From positions 1 to 24,833 of the forward strand of contig DIZL01000037.1 of NCBI GenBank assembly GCA_002429385.1: a stretch of 24,833 bases of DNA, read 5' to 3'. Positions 15,425 through 24,803 of this stretch are shown here, in pieces. The translations under genes were made by a program, and so were the position numbers. The notes under the pieces were generated by a model. It saw nothing but the letters and a program-made list of their open reading frames with translations. It was not told where the DNA came from and did no database searches. Source of the stretch: Prolixibacteraceae bacterium UBA6029 (GTDB taxonomy: Bacteria; Bacteroidota; Bacteroidia; Bacteroidales; Prolixibacteraceae). Positions within the stretch are counted from its first letter, which is position 1; the number at the start of each line of letters is the position of its first letter.

Positions 15425-16022
15425 CGGATACGATCTTTTTGTTTTTATGGTGTAAAATAGATTTGAAAGACATTTTGTTTTTAATAATCTGAACTCCATT
15501 CCTATAATGTTCAACCGATTCTTTGTGATTGTTATTGAAAATTATCCTTCGTCCGTTAAGTTGGTTTAGTTTATATTTTTCTACCGTACATTTTGACAAG
15601 TCATAGCTTATCCTTTGTTTCAAAAAACCCCTGTTCCATTTTTCGAGCCTGGTTATTTCTCCGTTCCTATCCCACGATTTCCATTCGCCATCCTTTGTGC
15701 CAAAGTAATAGATACCTTTCTCCAACAATCTGCCAGACTTGTCAAATTCCTGAAAACTACCATGTAAAATGTTTCCTGAAAAATCTCCCCTGGTTGATTT
15801 TAATTGTCCATTTCGCTGCCAGGAATAAGTAATGTGAGGATTCGTTTTTAGAGTAATTTCCTGAAATATAACTGAATACTGATATACTCGTCCATTTCCC
15901 TCAGAGATCACTGAATGTACAAAGGGGATTTCTCCATATACAAAAGTTAGCAACAAAATAAGTAGTCCTGAAAAACCCACCTTCAGAATAAAATTCAATT
16001 TTAATATTTCAAATAATTTCAT
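15405..16022 (-). CDS. Membrane-anchored MORN-like repeat protein in the secretion cluster
   Basis: A 205-residue protein with one N-terminal membrane segment or uncleaved signal (about residues 12-29, LNFILKVGFSGLLILLLTF). The following part has MORN_2-like repeats: G-x-L-K-S-T-R-G-D-F-S-G-N-I-L-H-G-S-F, then GIYYFGTKDGEWKSWDRNG, then a weaker third. Such repeats occur in the YwqK family, often misnamed antitoxins. The C-terminus is very basic. It overlaps the GspK-like gene by 20 nt from the chosen start and follows the PilP-like gene by 129 bp. No classical T2SS component has this architecture; it may be a lineage-specific scaffold. Function is unknown. Confidence 0.6.
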   Translation of the reverse strand: MKLFEILKLNFILKVGFSGLLILLLTFVYGEIPFVHSVISEGNGRVYQYSVIFQEITLKTNPHITYSWQRNGQLKSTRGDFSGNILHGSFQEFDKSGRLLEKGIYYFGTKDGEWKSWDRNGEITRLEKWNRGFLKQRISYDLSKCTVEKYKLNQLNGRRIIFNNNHKESVEHYRNGVQIIKNKMSFKSILHHKNKKIVSDVVKDK

Positions 16023-16151
16023 GCGTTTATGATTTGTTTTTTATTATCACATAACTGCCAATCGGCAGACTGTGAAATTGCCATCAATAATCATCCGGAT
16101 ATGCATAACTTTATCACTCATGGCTCGTTTCATCGAATGATCTTTAACCAT

Positions 16152-16613
16152 TTATTTTTTAAGCCACCGCGAATTACCCTCACAGTTAATCTTAACCGAA
16201 TCGGGAGTGATGGCTGAAACAATATAATCTTCAATAACTTTTTCATTCACCTGAAGTATTTTATCTTCACCGCTTACTGTCAGGTGACACTTGATTTTAT
16301 TCCCATTCAGTATATATCCATCAAAGCGAATGACTGGCCATTTCTTTTCAACTTTTGGTTTGACAACTTCTTGCCGGTCTGAACTTGATACCTCATTTAG
16401 TTGGGGGTGTTCACCAAAAAATGGGTCTGAATAGTTGTTTATCAACTGATATATTTCATTCTCATTAACAGCTTTTCCCTTTTTTGGTGCATTTATGCGT
16501 GTTTCAGACACTTTTCTATCATCATTTCTAACAACAATTTTATAGATAATAATTCCCCAGATTATCATCACCGCTGGAATCAGTAAATAATAGGTAAGCT
16601 TATTATTTTTCAT
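16152..16613 (-). CDS. PilP/GspC-like inner-membrane linker protein
   Basis: A 153-residue bitopic protein. One membrane segment is at about residues 7-28 (TYYLLIPAVMIIWGIIIYKIVV), followed by a flexible charged linker containing NNYSDPFF and then a small beta domain (about 90-150: FDGYILNGNKIKCHLTVSGEDKILQVNE...ITPDSVKI). The DPF motif before a beta domain of the type G-x-I...V-x-V-N-E...I-x-x-D-S-V-K-I is typical of PilP and the homology region of GspC, which bind the secretin N0 domain. In this cluster it would link the inner-membrane complex to the secretin. The protein is short, without a PDZ domain. Confidence 0.7.
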   Translation of the reverse strand: MKNNKLTYYLLIPAVMIIWGIIIYKIVVRNDDRKVSETRINAPKKGKAVNENEIYQLINNYSDPFFGEHPQLNEVSSSDRQEVVKPKVEKKWPVIRFDGYILNGNKIKCHLTVSGEDKILQVNEKVIEDYIVSAITPDSVKINCEGNSRWLKK

Positions 16614-16731
16614 GCCATTGAATGCTATATCTTATCGTATTTTCTTCTCTAAATATTCAATCCAGTAACTTCAAGCCAAAGATCCCTTGCTTTTGGTTAT
16701 AAGAGATCCTTGATTACGGACTCACTCTATT

Positions 16732-19700
16732 TTATTGTATCTCAAAATATCGATATTCACTGAATTCACTATGGTTTCCAGCATTATCTGTTGCATAAAC
16801 TCTCCATTTATATTTTCCAGCTGAATCAAAGTTATATCCAAGCGTTTTTTGTTGTGTTATTTTTGAGGACATCTGATTGCCAACATTATTTATGATCTTA
16901 TACATTTCAAGGGTATAGGTAAGGTTGGTGTCTGTCAAATCACCAGGATCCCACGCAAAATCAATTAAATAATCTGCAGTTAACAGATTGTTAGCCGGAG
17001 ATTTCAAATCCGGAATTTCCGGAGGGGTTAGGTCAACGACAAATTTACGTGTTGAATAAGCTGTCTCAGAGTTGTTTTGAGGATCAACAGCTTTAATACC
17101 CCAATAATATTCACCATCTAAAAACGATAACTCTATATCGGGTTTACAGTTGTTTATTTCCTGAATCACAGTACCTGATTCCCATGAATCCTTTTTAATC
17201 AACAGGTGATAATTGACATTACTACTCAATAATTCCCAACTGAATTTCATTAAAGAGTGGTTTACTATCTCTGAATATAAAGGTCTTATTAAAGTAATTT
17301 TTTGTTGGGTCAGATCATTTGCGTATACGGATAATGATGATTGGCTAAAAATGGTTTCAGAAGTGCTGTTTACTGCTTTTACCCGCCATTCATAGTTACC
17401 CGCCACCAGATCAACTGCTGCCAGGTTGGTTGTAACCCACTGATCAGAAATCAATTTTAAGGGATTAGAAAATGAAGGGCTCACGATCTGTAAGTTATAT
17501 TTTTCTGCACCACTTAAAGAATTCCACCAGAATGTTACTTTTTTATCAATAACTGTGCTTCCATTTGCTGGTGATAATAATGAAACTGTTGCTGAAGCCA
17601 AATCCTTTGCACTTTGAACTTCAAAATATCGATATTCGCTGAAAGCACTCTTATTTCCAGCATTATCAGTTGCCGATAACCTCCATTTATATTTACCTGG
17701 GGCATCAATATTATACCCGACTAATTTTTGCAGGGTTGTCTTTGACGTCAATGGAATAACAGAACTATTAAGTATCTGATATATTTCAAGGGTATACGTA
17801 AGCTTATTGTCAGTCGCATCGGCAGGTTCCCATGCAAAATTAATTAAATGATCTCCTGTAACCAGACTATTCTCAGGAGATGTTAATTTTGGGATTTCCG
17901 GAGCTGTTAAATCAACCCCAAATTTGCGGGTCGAATACAATGTTTCACTATTATTCAGTGGATCAATAGCCTTGATGCCCCAATAGTATACACCGTCTAA
18001 TAGAGTTAATTCTATTTCTGTTTTGTTTGTGCTTATTTCCTGTACAACAGTACCTGTTTCCCATGAGTCTTTTTTTATCAGAAGGTGATAATTTACATTG
18101 CTGTTTAGCTTCTCCCAACTGAAATTAACCACTGATTTGTTTACCAACACTTCAGCCAAAGGCATTATCAATGTAGTTTTTTGTTTAGTCAAATCATTAT
18201 TGTAAATGGAGAGGGAAGAATGACTATAGCCTGTTTCTGAAATACTATTTGACGCCTTAACCCGCCACTCATAGGTTCCACCATCAAGATCCACAGCAAC
18301 CAGGTTAGTTGTAACCCACTGATCATATATCAGTTTGATCGGATTAGCGAACGAGGGAGTCGCGATCTGTAAGTTATATTTTTCTGCTCCGGCCAAGGCG
18401 TTCCACCAGAATGTCACTTTCTTATCAATAATCATACTATTATCAATGGGCGAAATCATAGAGACACTGGTCAACGACAAATCCTTTGGGCTTTGAATCT
18501 CAAAATTTCTGTATTCACTCATTGCACTCTGATTCCCGGCATTATCGGTGGCAAATACTCTCCATTTATATTTACCAGAGGCTTCTATGTTAAGTCCGAT
18601 CAACGTTTGTTGAGTTGTTTTTGTGGTTATTTGAATAACAGAATTAATAAGTACCTGATATATTTCAATGGTAAAGGAAAGCTTCAGATCCGTCACATCA
18701 GCAGGGTCCCAGGTAAAATTTATTAAATGATCACCCGTGGCCAGATTATTTTCCGGAGTTTTTAATCTTGGGATATCCGGAGCTGTCAGATCCACCCCAA
18801 AATTCCGCACTGAATAATCTGTTTCGCTATTATTTAATGGATCAATAGCTTTAACTCCCCAGAAATATTCTCCATCCAGAAACGATAATTCAACATCTGT
18901 TTTGGGAGTATTCATTTCCTGAACAATAGCTCCTGTTTCCCAGGAATCTTTTTTGACCAGCAGATGATAATTCGCATTGCTGTTTATCTTTTCCCAACTG
19001 AATTTTACCAATGGTTTATTTCCCAGTTGGGCAGACAAAGGCAACAATAAGGTAGTTTTTTGTTTGGTAAGATCATTGCTGTATATGGACAAGGAGAATT
19101 GTTTGAAAATTGTTTCAGAAGTGTTATTCGCAGCTTTTACCCTCCATTCATAATTGCCAGACTCAAGTTCTACCGCAACTGAATTAGTGGTAACCCATTG
19201 ATCGTATACCAGTTTTATTGGATTAGAAAATGAAGGACTCACTATTTGCAGGTTATATTTTTCAGCTCCGACTAGTGAAGTCCACCAAAATGTCACGTTC
19301 TTTTCAATCACCGTACTTTTATCCGTAGGCGATATTATGGTAACACTACTTCCGGTAAGGTCTTTATCATTGCGCACTTCAAAAAACCGGTATTCGCTGA
19401 AAGCACCCTGATTTCCCGCATTATCAGTTGCATAAACCCTCCATTTATATTTCCCTGCAGTTACAATGTTATATCCAATTAGTTTTTGTTGGGTAGTTTT
19501 TGTTTGCAGTGGACCTACGACATCATTTAGTATCTGATATATTTCCAATGTATAACTAAGGTTGAGGTCTGTTACATCAGAAGTGTCCCAACTGAAGTCT
19601 ATTAAATAATTTCCTGTGGCCAGATTATTTTCCGGAGATTTTAAAACCGGAGCTTCCGGAGGAGTTAAGTCAACCATAAATTCACGGGTAGAATATTCTG

Positions 19701-20230
19701 ATTCGCTGCCATTTTGTTGGTCAACAGCTTTAATGCCCCAATAATAATCTCCATCTGTGAAAGAAAATTCTGCTTCTGTTTTGGTAGTGTTCATTTCCTG
19801 AACAATAGCCCCCGTATCCCAGGAGCCTTTTTTTATCAGAAGATGGTAATTTACATTGCTATTTATCTTTTCCCAACTGAATTTTACCAATGATTTATTT
19901 CCCAATTGGGCAGACAAAGGGCTTAATAAATTAATTTTCTGCTTGGTCAGATCATTGTTATAAATAGAAAATGAGAATTGGCTGTAGAGGGTCTCAGAAA
20001 GGTTATTTGAGGCCTTTATACGCCATTCATAATTGCCAGGCTCTAGTTCTATGGTAATCATTGTACTGGTGACCCACTGATCGCTTATCAATTTCAAAGG
20101 GCTAGCGAATGAAGGTGTAGCGATCTGTAAGTTATATTTTGTTGCTCCTGTTAATGGGGTCCACCAAAAAGTTACTTTTTTATCAATCAGAGAACTTTTA
20201 TTCGAAGGAGACATCAGCTGAACTAACGAC
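16732..20230 (-). repeat. Four in-frame 879-bp super-repeats (three FN3-like domains each)
   Basis: Equivalent words recur at an exact spacing of 879 bp. The TFWW codons lie at 17524, 18403, 19282 and 20161; the YHLLIKK region lies at 17204, 18083, 18962 and 19841. Each copy is 293 residues with no net indels between these anchors although the nucleotides differ at many sites. A more diverged fifth copy precedes them at the gene's 5' end. Confidence 0.93.
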
Positions 20231-21204
20231 TGCTGAATCTCAGTAGGTAGTTGAATGCAAAAGGCTGAAGCAGTGGAAAAATTACTGGCATTTCCGTGTT
20301 CGTCTGTGGATTTTACATTCCAAAAATAATACCCACTTTTCACCATACTAATATAGGTGGCTGTATCAGAAACAATTTTCTCAATTACCTTGTTTTTAAG
20401 TTCCGGATCCGAGTAGATATCGATTGTATATGTTGCATTTAGTTCAGTTTTTCTCCAGTTAAAACCCACTGTCAGAGAATAAATGGAATCCCGGTTAGCT
20501 GGGCTTAAAAGTCTTGGAACCGGTGGTGGATTTTTATCAACAGAGAAACTTCTTATCGAGTAATCAGTTTTCTTGTTCGTTAGCGTATCAATCGCTGCAA
20601 CACCCCATGCGTATACACCGTCTTCCAATCGAAAACTGAAGTTCGTTGAATGTATTTTTGCAACAACCACTGAATCGCCTACCCAGTTCATTTTTTTTAT
20701 CTTTAAGGAATAATAGCCAGTTCCTTCCACTGCATTCCAACGAAAATCAACATCATTCAAAACACTTACAGACTGGTCTTCAGGTAATAATAAGGTTACC
20801 AATCTGGATGAAATATTGAGCGGAGAGGTAATCGCAAATGAAGACGTGGTATAGGCAGTTTCAGAAGCCGTATTTGTAGCTTTTACCCGCCATTCATATT
20901 CACCGGAAATAAGTGAGGTATCAAATTTGGCAACTGAAAGTAATTTTTCAAAAACCAATTTGTGGCTAACAGCAAAAGAAGGACTTACAACTTCCAGTTT
21001 GAAATTAACTGTTCCCGGTATTCCATCCCATCTGAAGCTGACTTTAGAGTCTTTACTTTGCCATCCCGTCGAAGGTTCTTTCAAATTTATGATGAATTTC
21101 GAAATATCTTCAACGAAAATATCATCACAACTAAATGCAAAAACCATCATCAGTATCAGAAAACGGCTAATAAGTTTTAATTCATTGTTTGGTAACAAGT
21201 TCAT
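16732..21204 (-). CDS. Giant lipoprotein with 15 fibronectin-III-like domains, in the secretion operon
   Basis: A 1490-residue exported protein. The signal peptide (MNLLPNNELKLISR, then FLILMMVFAFS) ends at C26, a lipobox-like site, and mature C-D-D with further acids resembles surface-export signals of Bacteroidota lipoproteins. The rest is five super-units of three fibronectin-III-like domains each. Type A has TFWW...YNLQI and YEWRVKA; type B has FSWE...NYHLLIKK and YYWGIKA; type C has DLTPPE-x-P-x-L...YKWRVYATDNAGN. The first super-unit is the most diverged. The start overlaps the PilO-like stop by 23 nt, and a PilP-like gene follows, so it is embedded in the machine operon. A rigid rod of about 15 domains could reach from outer membrane to surface or act as a scaffold or receptor for secreted proteins. 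Function is not known to me. Confidence 0.82.
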   Translation of the reverse strand: MNLLPNNELKLISRFLILMMVFAFSCDDIFVEDISKFIINLKEPSTGWQSKDSKVSFRWDGIPGTVNFKLEVVSPSFAVSHKLVFEKLLSVAKFDTSLISGEYEWRVKATNTASETAYTTSSFAITSPLNISSRLVTLLLPEDQSVSVLNDVDFRWNAVEGTGYYSLKIKKMNWVGDSVVVAKIHSTNFSFRLEDGVYAWGVAAIDTLTNKKTDYSIRSFSVDKNPPPVPRLLSPANRDSIYSLTVGFNWRKTELNATYTIDIYSDPELKNKVIEKIVSDTATYISMVKSGYYFWNVKSTDEHGNASNFSTASAFCIQLPTEIQQSLVQLMSPSNKSSLIDKKVTFWWTPLTGATKYNLQIATPSFASPLKLISDQWVTSTMITIELEPGNYEWRIKASNNLSETLYSQFSFSIYNNDLTKQKINLLSPLSAQLGNKSLVKFSWEKINSNVNYHLLIKKGSWDTGAIVQEMNTTKTEAEFSFTDGDYYWGIKAVDQQNGSESEYSTREFMVDLTPPEAPVLKSPENNLATGNYLIDFSWDTSDVTDLNLSYTLEIYQILNDVVGPLQTKTTQQKLIGYNIVTAGKYKWRVYATDNAGNQGAFSEYRFFEVRNDKDLTGSSVTIISPTDKSTVIEKNVTFWWTSLVGAEKYNLQIVSPSFSNPIKLVYDQWVTTNSVAVELESGNYEWRVKAANNTSETIFKQFSLSIYSNDLTKQKTTLLLPLSAQLGNKPLVKFSWEKINSNANYHLLVKKDSWETGAIVQEMNTPKTDVELSFLDGEYFWGVKAIDPLNNSETDYSVRNFGVDLTAPDIPRLKTPENNLATGDHLINFTWDPADVTDLKLSFTIEIYQVLINSVIQITTKTTQQTLIGLNIEASGKYKWRVFATDNAGNQSAMSEYRNFEIQSPKDLSLTSVSMISPIDNSMIIDKKVTFWWNALAGAEKYNLQIATPSFANPIKLIYDQWVTTNLVAVDLDGGTYEWRVKASNSISETGYSHSSLSIYNNDLTKQKTTLIMPLAEVLVNKSVVNFSWEKLNSNVNYHLLIKKDSWETGTVVQEISTNKTEIELTLLDGVYYWGIKAIDPLNNSETLYSTRKFGVDLTAPEIPKLTSPENSLVTGDHLINFAWEPADATDNKLTYTLEIYQILNSSVIPLTSKTTLQKLVGYNIDAPGKYKWRLSATDNAGNKSAFSEYRYFEVQSAKDLASATVSLLSPANGSTVIDKKVTFWWNSLSGAEKYNLQIVSPSFSNPLKLISDQWVTTNLAAVDLVAGNYEWRVKAVNSTSETIFSQSSLSVYANDLTQQKITLIRPLYSEIVNHSLMKFSWELLSSNVNYHLLIKKDSWESGTVIQEINNCKPDIELSFLDGEYYWGIKAVDPQNNSETAYSTRKFVVDLTPPEIPDLKSPANNLLTADYLIDFAWDPGDLTDTNLTYTLEMYKIINNVGNQMSSKITQQKTLGYNFDSAGKYKWRVYATDNAGNHSEFSEYRYFEIQ

Positions 21205-21724
21205 AGCTTTGAAGTAAAATTGTAAGACTCAGAAATTCTTTACCTTTTTTAAAATCTTTATTTTTTTTAAAATCGACGGAAACAAGTCTACCGGTTTTTT
21301 TATTGCGTTCCAGTTTGTATACCAAGGTCAGCAAATCGGAAAAACTACCTTCAAAAACAGCAAAAATTGTGGTAACTTTATAGCCATTTAGTTCTATTTG
21401 ATGGATATCCGGAAAATTTATGATCTGTATATGCTCAATTATTTTACAAAGACTGACTAATTCTTCAAAAACTGCTTCTGTTTTCATTTTATTCTCACCA
21501 ATTCCTAAAACTGAATTAAGTTGAATAATTTGATTTTGCATCTCTTGTTTCTTTGCCGAGTTTTGCTCCATAGAACTTATACTGTTTTTCAGTTCCTGAA
21601 CATTGCTGTATTCTATGACAGTTTTTTTAAAAGCACCATTCCATGCTAATAGCAAAAGGATGATCGAACCCAATACCTCCAACAGAAGTCTATTCTGATA
21701 TTTTCCTGTTTTAATCAGTTGCAT
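21182..21724 (-). CDS. PilO/GspM-like inner-membrane assembly protein
   Basis: A 180-residue bitopic protein with one membrane segment (about 13-30, LLLEVLGSIILLLLAWN), then a coiled-coil-like stretch (about 38-72, VQELKNSISSMEQNSAKKQEMQNQIIQL), then a ferredoxin-like beta-alpha domain with FEGSFSDLLTLVYKLER, which resembles the YPxLxxFLxxLE motif region of PilO. This fits PilO/GspM, which pairs with PilN/GspL to form the inner-membrane ring. The start overlaps the upstream GspL/PilN-like gene by 14 nt, and its end overlaps the lipoprotein gene by 23 nt. Confidence 0.75.
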   Translation of the reverse strand: MQLIKTGKYQNRLLLEVLGSIILLLLAWNGAFKKTVIEYSNVQELKNSISSMEQNSAKKQEMQNQIIQLNSVLGIGENKMKTEAVFEELVSLCKIIEHIQIINFPDIHQIELNGYKVTTIFAVFEGSFSDLLTLVYKLERNKKTGRLVSVDFKKNKDFKKGKEFLSLTILLQSYELVTKQ

Positions 21725-22922
21725 TGTTCAATAATATCTCAAGTTCGAAATCTGCATTGTCGTTAGCATTATTGTAATTATATACCTGTTTATCCAGCTT
21801 TCTTACCCAAGTAGACTTATTGATCTTGTCTAGAAACTTACTGAAGGGTATTGAATTTGTAGCGTTACCGTTAAGGCGTAATGTATTGCTTTGAAATCCG
21901 ATAACTTTATCTTCTTTTACTTTATTTGTAACCGGACACACTGATAGTTCCGTAAACTCAATTCCTTGAGGAACACAACTGGCAATCCGATCGGCATAAA
22001 AAGCAAATGCAAAATTCTCGGGCACATTGTTTTGTTGAATAAATTGCCTTTTTACATTTAAGTCAGACTGAAGCTGATTAATTTCATTTTTTATAGTCTC
22101 AATTCCATTGGACTCGATCTCTAATTGGTTACGTTTGGCGCTATAATGATCAAACAATAAAAAATTAACTAGCAGAAGTACAAACATTATTGAACCCAGC
22201 TTGTAAAGTATTAAAGAGCAAAGTCCGGCTGCTGTATATTCTTTTATTTTCTCATTTATGACAGGCATCTGAAAAGTATTCCAGGTTTTATCGGTAAAAT
22301 AGGTTAGCCCAGCAGCTAATGCAATGATCTCAGATGCCTTTCTTTCCTTATCTGCAAAAAGATAGTAATTTGAACTTTCTGTTATATTTTTTTTAATATC
22401 CAGTATCTTGTTATCATTTATATGAATGGTATTTCCTTCAAAATCAAAGCGGTGAACTTCCTTGGAAAAAAGTTGCAAATACTTACTGATCCCAATAAAA
22501 CCTAACGAAATACCATGAAGCGGAATTCGTTGCAATGTATCTGCATCAAAGATGCTTTCTACTTGTTCCATACGGCAAAGTGCAACCAGTTTTTCATCTT
22601 GATTCGTTTGGTCAAGTTCAATCAAATATTCCTCGGTATTGATGTTGGGTATATTCTGTTTGATATCCGTATAACTGCCACTCATCATCCTTTGTACAAG
22701 CCCTGATCCCTGAACACATAAAATTGTCGGGTACTTTTCAGCTCCCTTGCCGATTTCAATAAATGAATTTAAACCCTCCTGAGCAAAACAAATATCAACG
22801 GAACTGCCTTTTTTAAGCATCTGATAGTAAGAAATGTCGTAGTCCGATTTTCTTTTGCAGACAATAACTATCCCAATTTTTTTATACTTGATTACCGATG
22901 ATATTTTCAGAAGTATGTTCAT
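21711..22922 (-). CDS. GspL / PilM-PilN-like assembly protein
   Basis: A 403-residue protein with a cytoplasmic N-terminal half (1-230) and one membrane segment (about 234-257, LCSLILYKLGSIMFVLLLVNFLLF). A coiled coil (about 262-298) follows, then a periplasmic domain with FADRIASCVPQ-like and FSKFLDKINKSTWV segments as in PilN. The N-terminal half has the size and alternating strand pattern of a reduced actin-like PilM/GspL domain, though I cannot see a clean nucleotide-binding motif. The fused layout equals GspL, which anchors GspE to the membrane. Its ATG shares one base with the secretin stop (TAATG). The PilN part is firmer than the PilM part. Confidence 0.75.
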   Translation of the reverse strand: MNILLKISSVIKYKKIGIVIVCKRKSDYDISYYQMLKKGSSVDICFAQEGLNSFIEIGKGAEKYPTILCVQGSGLVQRMMSGSYTDIKQNIPNINTEEYLIELDQTNQDEKLVALCRMEQVESIFDADTLQRIPLHGISLGFIGISKYLQLFSKEVHRFDFEGNTIHINDNKILDIKKNITESSNYYLFADKERKASEIIALAAGLTYFTDKTWNTFQMPVINEKIKEYTAAGLCSLILYKLGSIMFVLLLVNFLLFDHYSAKRNQLEIESNGIETIKNEINQLQSDLNVKRQFIQQNNVPENFAFAFYADRIASCVPQGIEFTELSVCPVTNKVKEDKVIGFQSNTLRLNGNATNSIPFSKFLDKINKSTWVRKLDKQVYNYNNANDNADFELEILLNNATD

Positions 22923-24760
22923 TAATAAATTACTGTTGGCTTAATAAAAATATTCAGATGCGATTTATTATTCTTTTCATCCTTGTGGCTAAATATCCAA
23001 TTCAAAACAGGTATTCTTGATAATAATGGCCAGCCATTGCGTGTCGATGAGTTGGTATTCTCTTCTAAACCACCTAACAAAATCATTTCCTGGTTGCGAA
23101 CCCTGATCATGGAACTAAACTTTCGTGACTCCAAGCCAGGAGGTGCAAATTCTTCAATCCGTGCAGTAAACTGTGATTGTTCAACTTCTATGGTAAGCGA
23201 AACCTGTCCGTTGCCCGTGACAAAGGGTTTAATATTCATAGATAGTTTAGCTTCAACCGGCTTAAATACTTTTTGAGTCTGTAACTGAGTGTTGATTGAA
23301 CCATATATATTTGACGATTCTTCCCTGTAATACTCCGTCTGACCGATTGACATCTTGGCCGAATGCCCATTCATGGTCGAAAGCTGGGGGGTACTCCTGA
23401 TTTCAAGAATACCATCCGTCTCCATAGCTTTTAATTTCATATAGAAGTTTGGTGACACTTTTCCCAGATTAGTCAGTCCTATCCGACTCAACATGTTGTT
23501 GACTGAGCCTGCACCCATAGTAAAATCCAGTCCCGGATTTATGGTTCCTGTTGTTGGTGTTGGAGTATCTTTTATGCCCGCTTCAAGGCCAGTTTCTATT
23601 TCAAAGTTCTTGCCTGCATCAACGATAATAACATCGATTAATATAACCGGGACTACTACATCAACCTTCTCAAGAGTTTTTCTGAAATTCGAAATAATAT
23701 CAGCATCACCCCAGATGATAAAGCTATTTTGTTCGGCAAATACCTTTATGCTAAGGTCTTGTTTAATTTGTAAAGGCAAAACCTGAAGCAGCGAGTCAAC
23801 ACTTCGGTTGTTTAGTTTCACCACCTCGCAGCTTTTTATCCCCGGAAGTTTTCGGCTGCCAACAAATATGGTGTTATCAGATATACGATATGTGTTTTCA
23901 GTGCCGAAAAACACGCTGTTCATAAAATCTGGCAAAGCAGTGAACTTGGTGTGAATACTTGATTTCCCATCAACTGCATTTAACAAGCATACCGAATAAC
24001 CCGACTGGTGTGATAATTCTTCAAGTATATCAAATGTGGGTGCGCCTTCAATTTCTGCATCAATCAGTTCATCATGGTATTTGAGTTCAAATTTTATCTT
24101 TTTTTTGACTTTCGTATCGTCAATCAGTTCGCCGGCAGCCTTGTTTAAAGCTGGAGATACAGCATACAGGTTCCGTGCTTTTCTTTTAATCTCCAATTTG
24201 TTGGATATCGAAAGTTGTATTAGAGCTTCATTTAACCCAATGTTCTGGGCATATCCATTGATTAAGGAGCTTCCCAAATCAGGTGATAATATAAAATTTG
24301 ATCCTGTTTTATTGGTTAACTCCCTAAAAAAATCACTGATTTTAATTTTGTTTGCCTCGTAGCTGATTATACTATCCTTGATCAGTTCGATCGAAAGTTT
24401 TTCTTCTTTTATAATAATGGGCTGCAAATGGATGATAGCCCCCATATTCATTAATTCAAGGTTATAACGCGAGCAAAGAAAACTGATTACATCCGCTGCC
24501 CTGACTTTGTTGAAATTTGAATTGACTGAATAGGTCACATTGGGATCAATTGTGATATTTACACCAGTAGTGTTTCCTATGGTACGAATCAACTCTTTTA
24601 TGGCAATATTACTGAATGAAATATCAACCTCATTATTTAACTGTGGCATCGAAGTATTGGCAAGAGAATCGAGTACCGCTTTTATGGTATGGCCCTTTTC
24701 CTGTGCGTTGATTTGAGTAATCCAACACACCATGATTAATAAAATAATCTTTTTTATCAT
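22922..24760 (-). CDS. gspD: Secretin GspD/PilQ family
   Basis: A 612-residue outer-membrane secretin and first gene of the cluster. A signal peptide (residues 1-19, MIKKIILLIMVCWITQINA) precedes three STN/N-domain-like modules, each with a motif of the form I-x-E/D-L/F-x-x-x-T/S-G (KELIRTIGNTTGVNITIDP, FRELTNKTGSNFILSP, ILEELSHQSGYSVCLLN). The C-terminal secretin domain runs from about 367 (VPVILIDVIIVDAG) through GILEIRSTPQLSTMNGHSA and the late VRNQEMILLGGL, RIPVLNWIFSHKDE and LNIFIKPTVI, all standard secretin landmarks. It forms the gated pore through which folded substrates leave. There is no separate pilotin gene; the large lipoprotein downstream could serve in outer-membrane targeting, which is speculation. 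Confidence 0.95.
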   Translation of the reverse strand: MIKKIILLIMVCWITQINAQEKGHTIKAVLDSLANTSMPQLNNEVDISFSNIAIKELIRTIGNTTGVNITIDPNVTYSVNSNFNKVRAADVISFLCSRYNLELMNMGAIIHLQPIIIKEEKLSIELIKDSIISYEANKIKISDFFRELTNKTGSNFILSPDLGSSLINGYAQNIGLNEALIQLSISNKLEIKRKARNLYAVSPALNKAAGELIDDTKVKKKIKFELKYHDELIDAEIEGAPTFDILEELSHQSGYSVCLLNAVDGKSSIHTKFTALPDFMNSVFFGTENTYRISDNTIFVGSRKLPGIKSCEVVKLNNRSVDSLLQVLPLQIKQDLSIKVFAEQNSFIIWGDADIISNFRKTLEKVDVVVPVILIDVIIVDAGKNFEIETGLEAGIKDTPTPTTGTINPGLDFTMGAGSVNNMLSRIGLTNLGKVSPNFYMKLKAMETDGILEIRSTPQLSTMNGHSAKMSIGQTEYYREESSNIYGSINTQLQTQKVFKPVEAKLSMNIKPFVTGNGQVSLTIEVEQSQFTARIEEFAPPGLESRKFSSMIRVRNQEMILLGGLEENTNSSTRNGWPLLSRIPVLNWIFSHKDEKNNKSHLNIFIKPTVIY

Positions 24761-24776
24761 GAAATAATTAAGCGAA

Positions 24777-24803
24777 GCGTTAAATACTTGAAGGCGTTAA
24801 ATA
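24777..24803. repeat. Pair of 10-bp direct repeats in the secretin leader
   Basis: gcgttaaata occurs at 24777-24786 and again at 24794-24803, 17 bp apart, with similar flanks (gaagc / aaggc). The second copy overlaps the predicted -7 element and the first lies near the start of transcription, a position where a regulator could block initiation. Chance in AT-rich DNA is possible. Confidence 0.4.

Noticed and set aside
15425..15514. Longer start for the GspK-like gene
   Set aside because: It would overlap the upstream gene by 110 nt and place a long non-leader segment before the pilin-type helix; MWLRINK gives a normal leader.
15405..16022. Antitoxin of a toxin-antitoxin pair (YwqK label)
   Set aside because: There is no adjacent toxin, and the gene is embedded in the secretion operon with a membrane anchor.
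16732..20230. CRISPR-like or mobile repeat array
   Set aside because: The periodicity is in-frame protein domain repetition with an 879-bp unit and no spacers.
9718..24760. A twitching-type IV pilus system
   Set aside because: No PilT-like ATPase is present, the major subunit has a GspG-type calcium loop, and the large minor pseudopilin lacks Glu5 as GspK does. The secretin and PilN/O/P-like genes alone do not distinguish the two.
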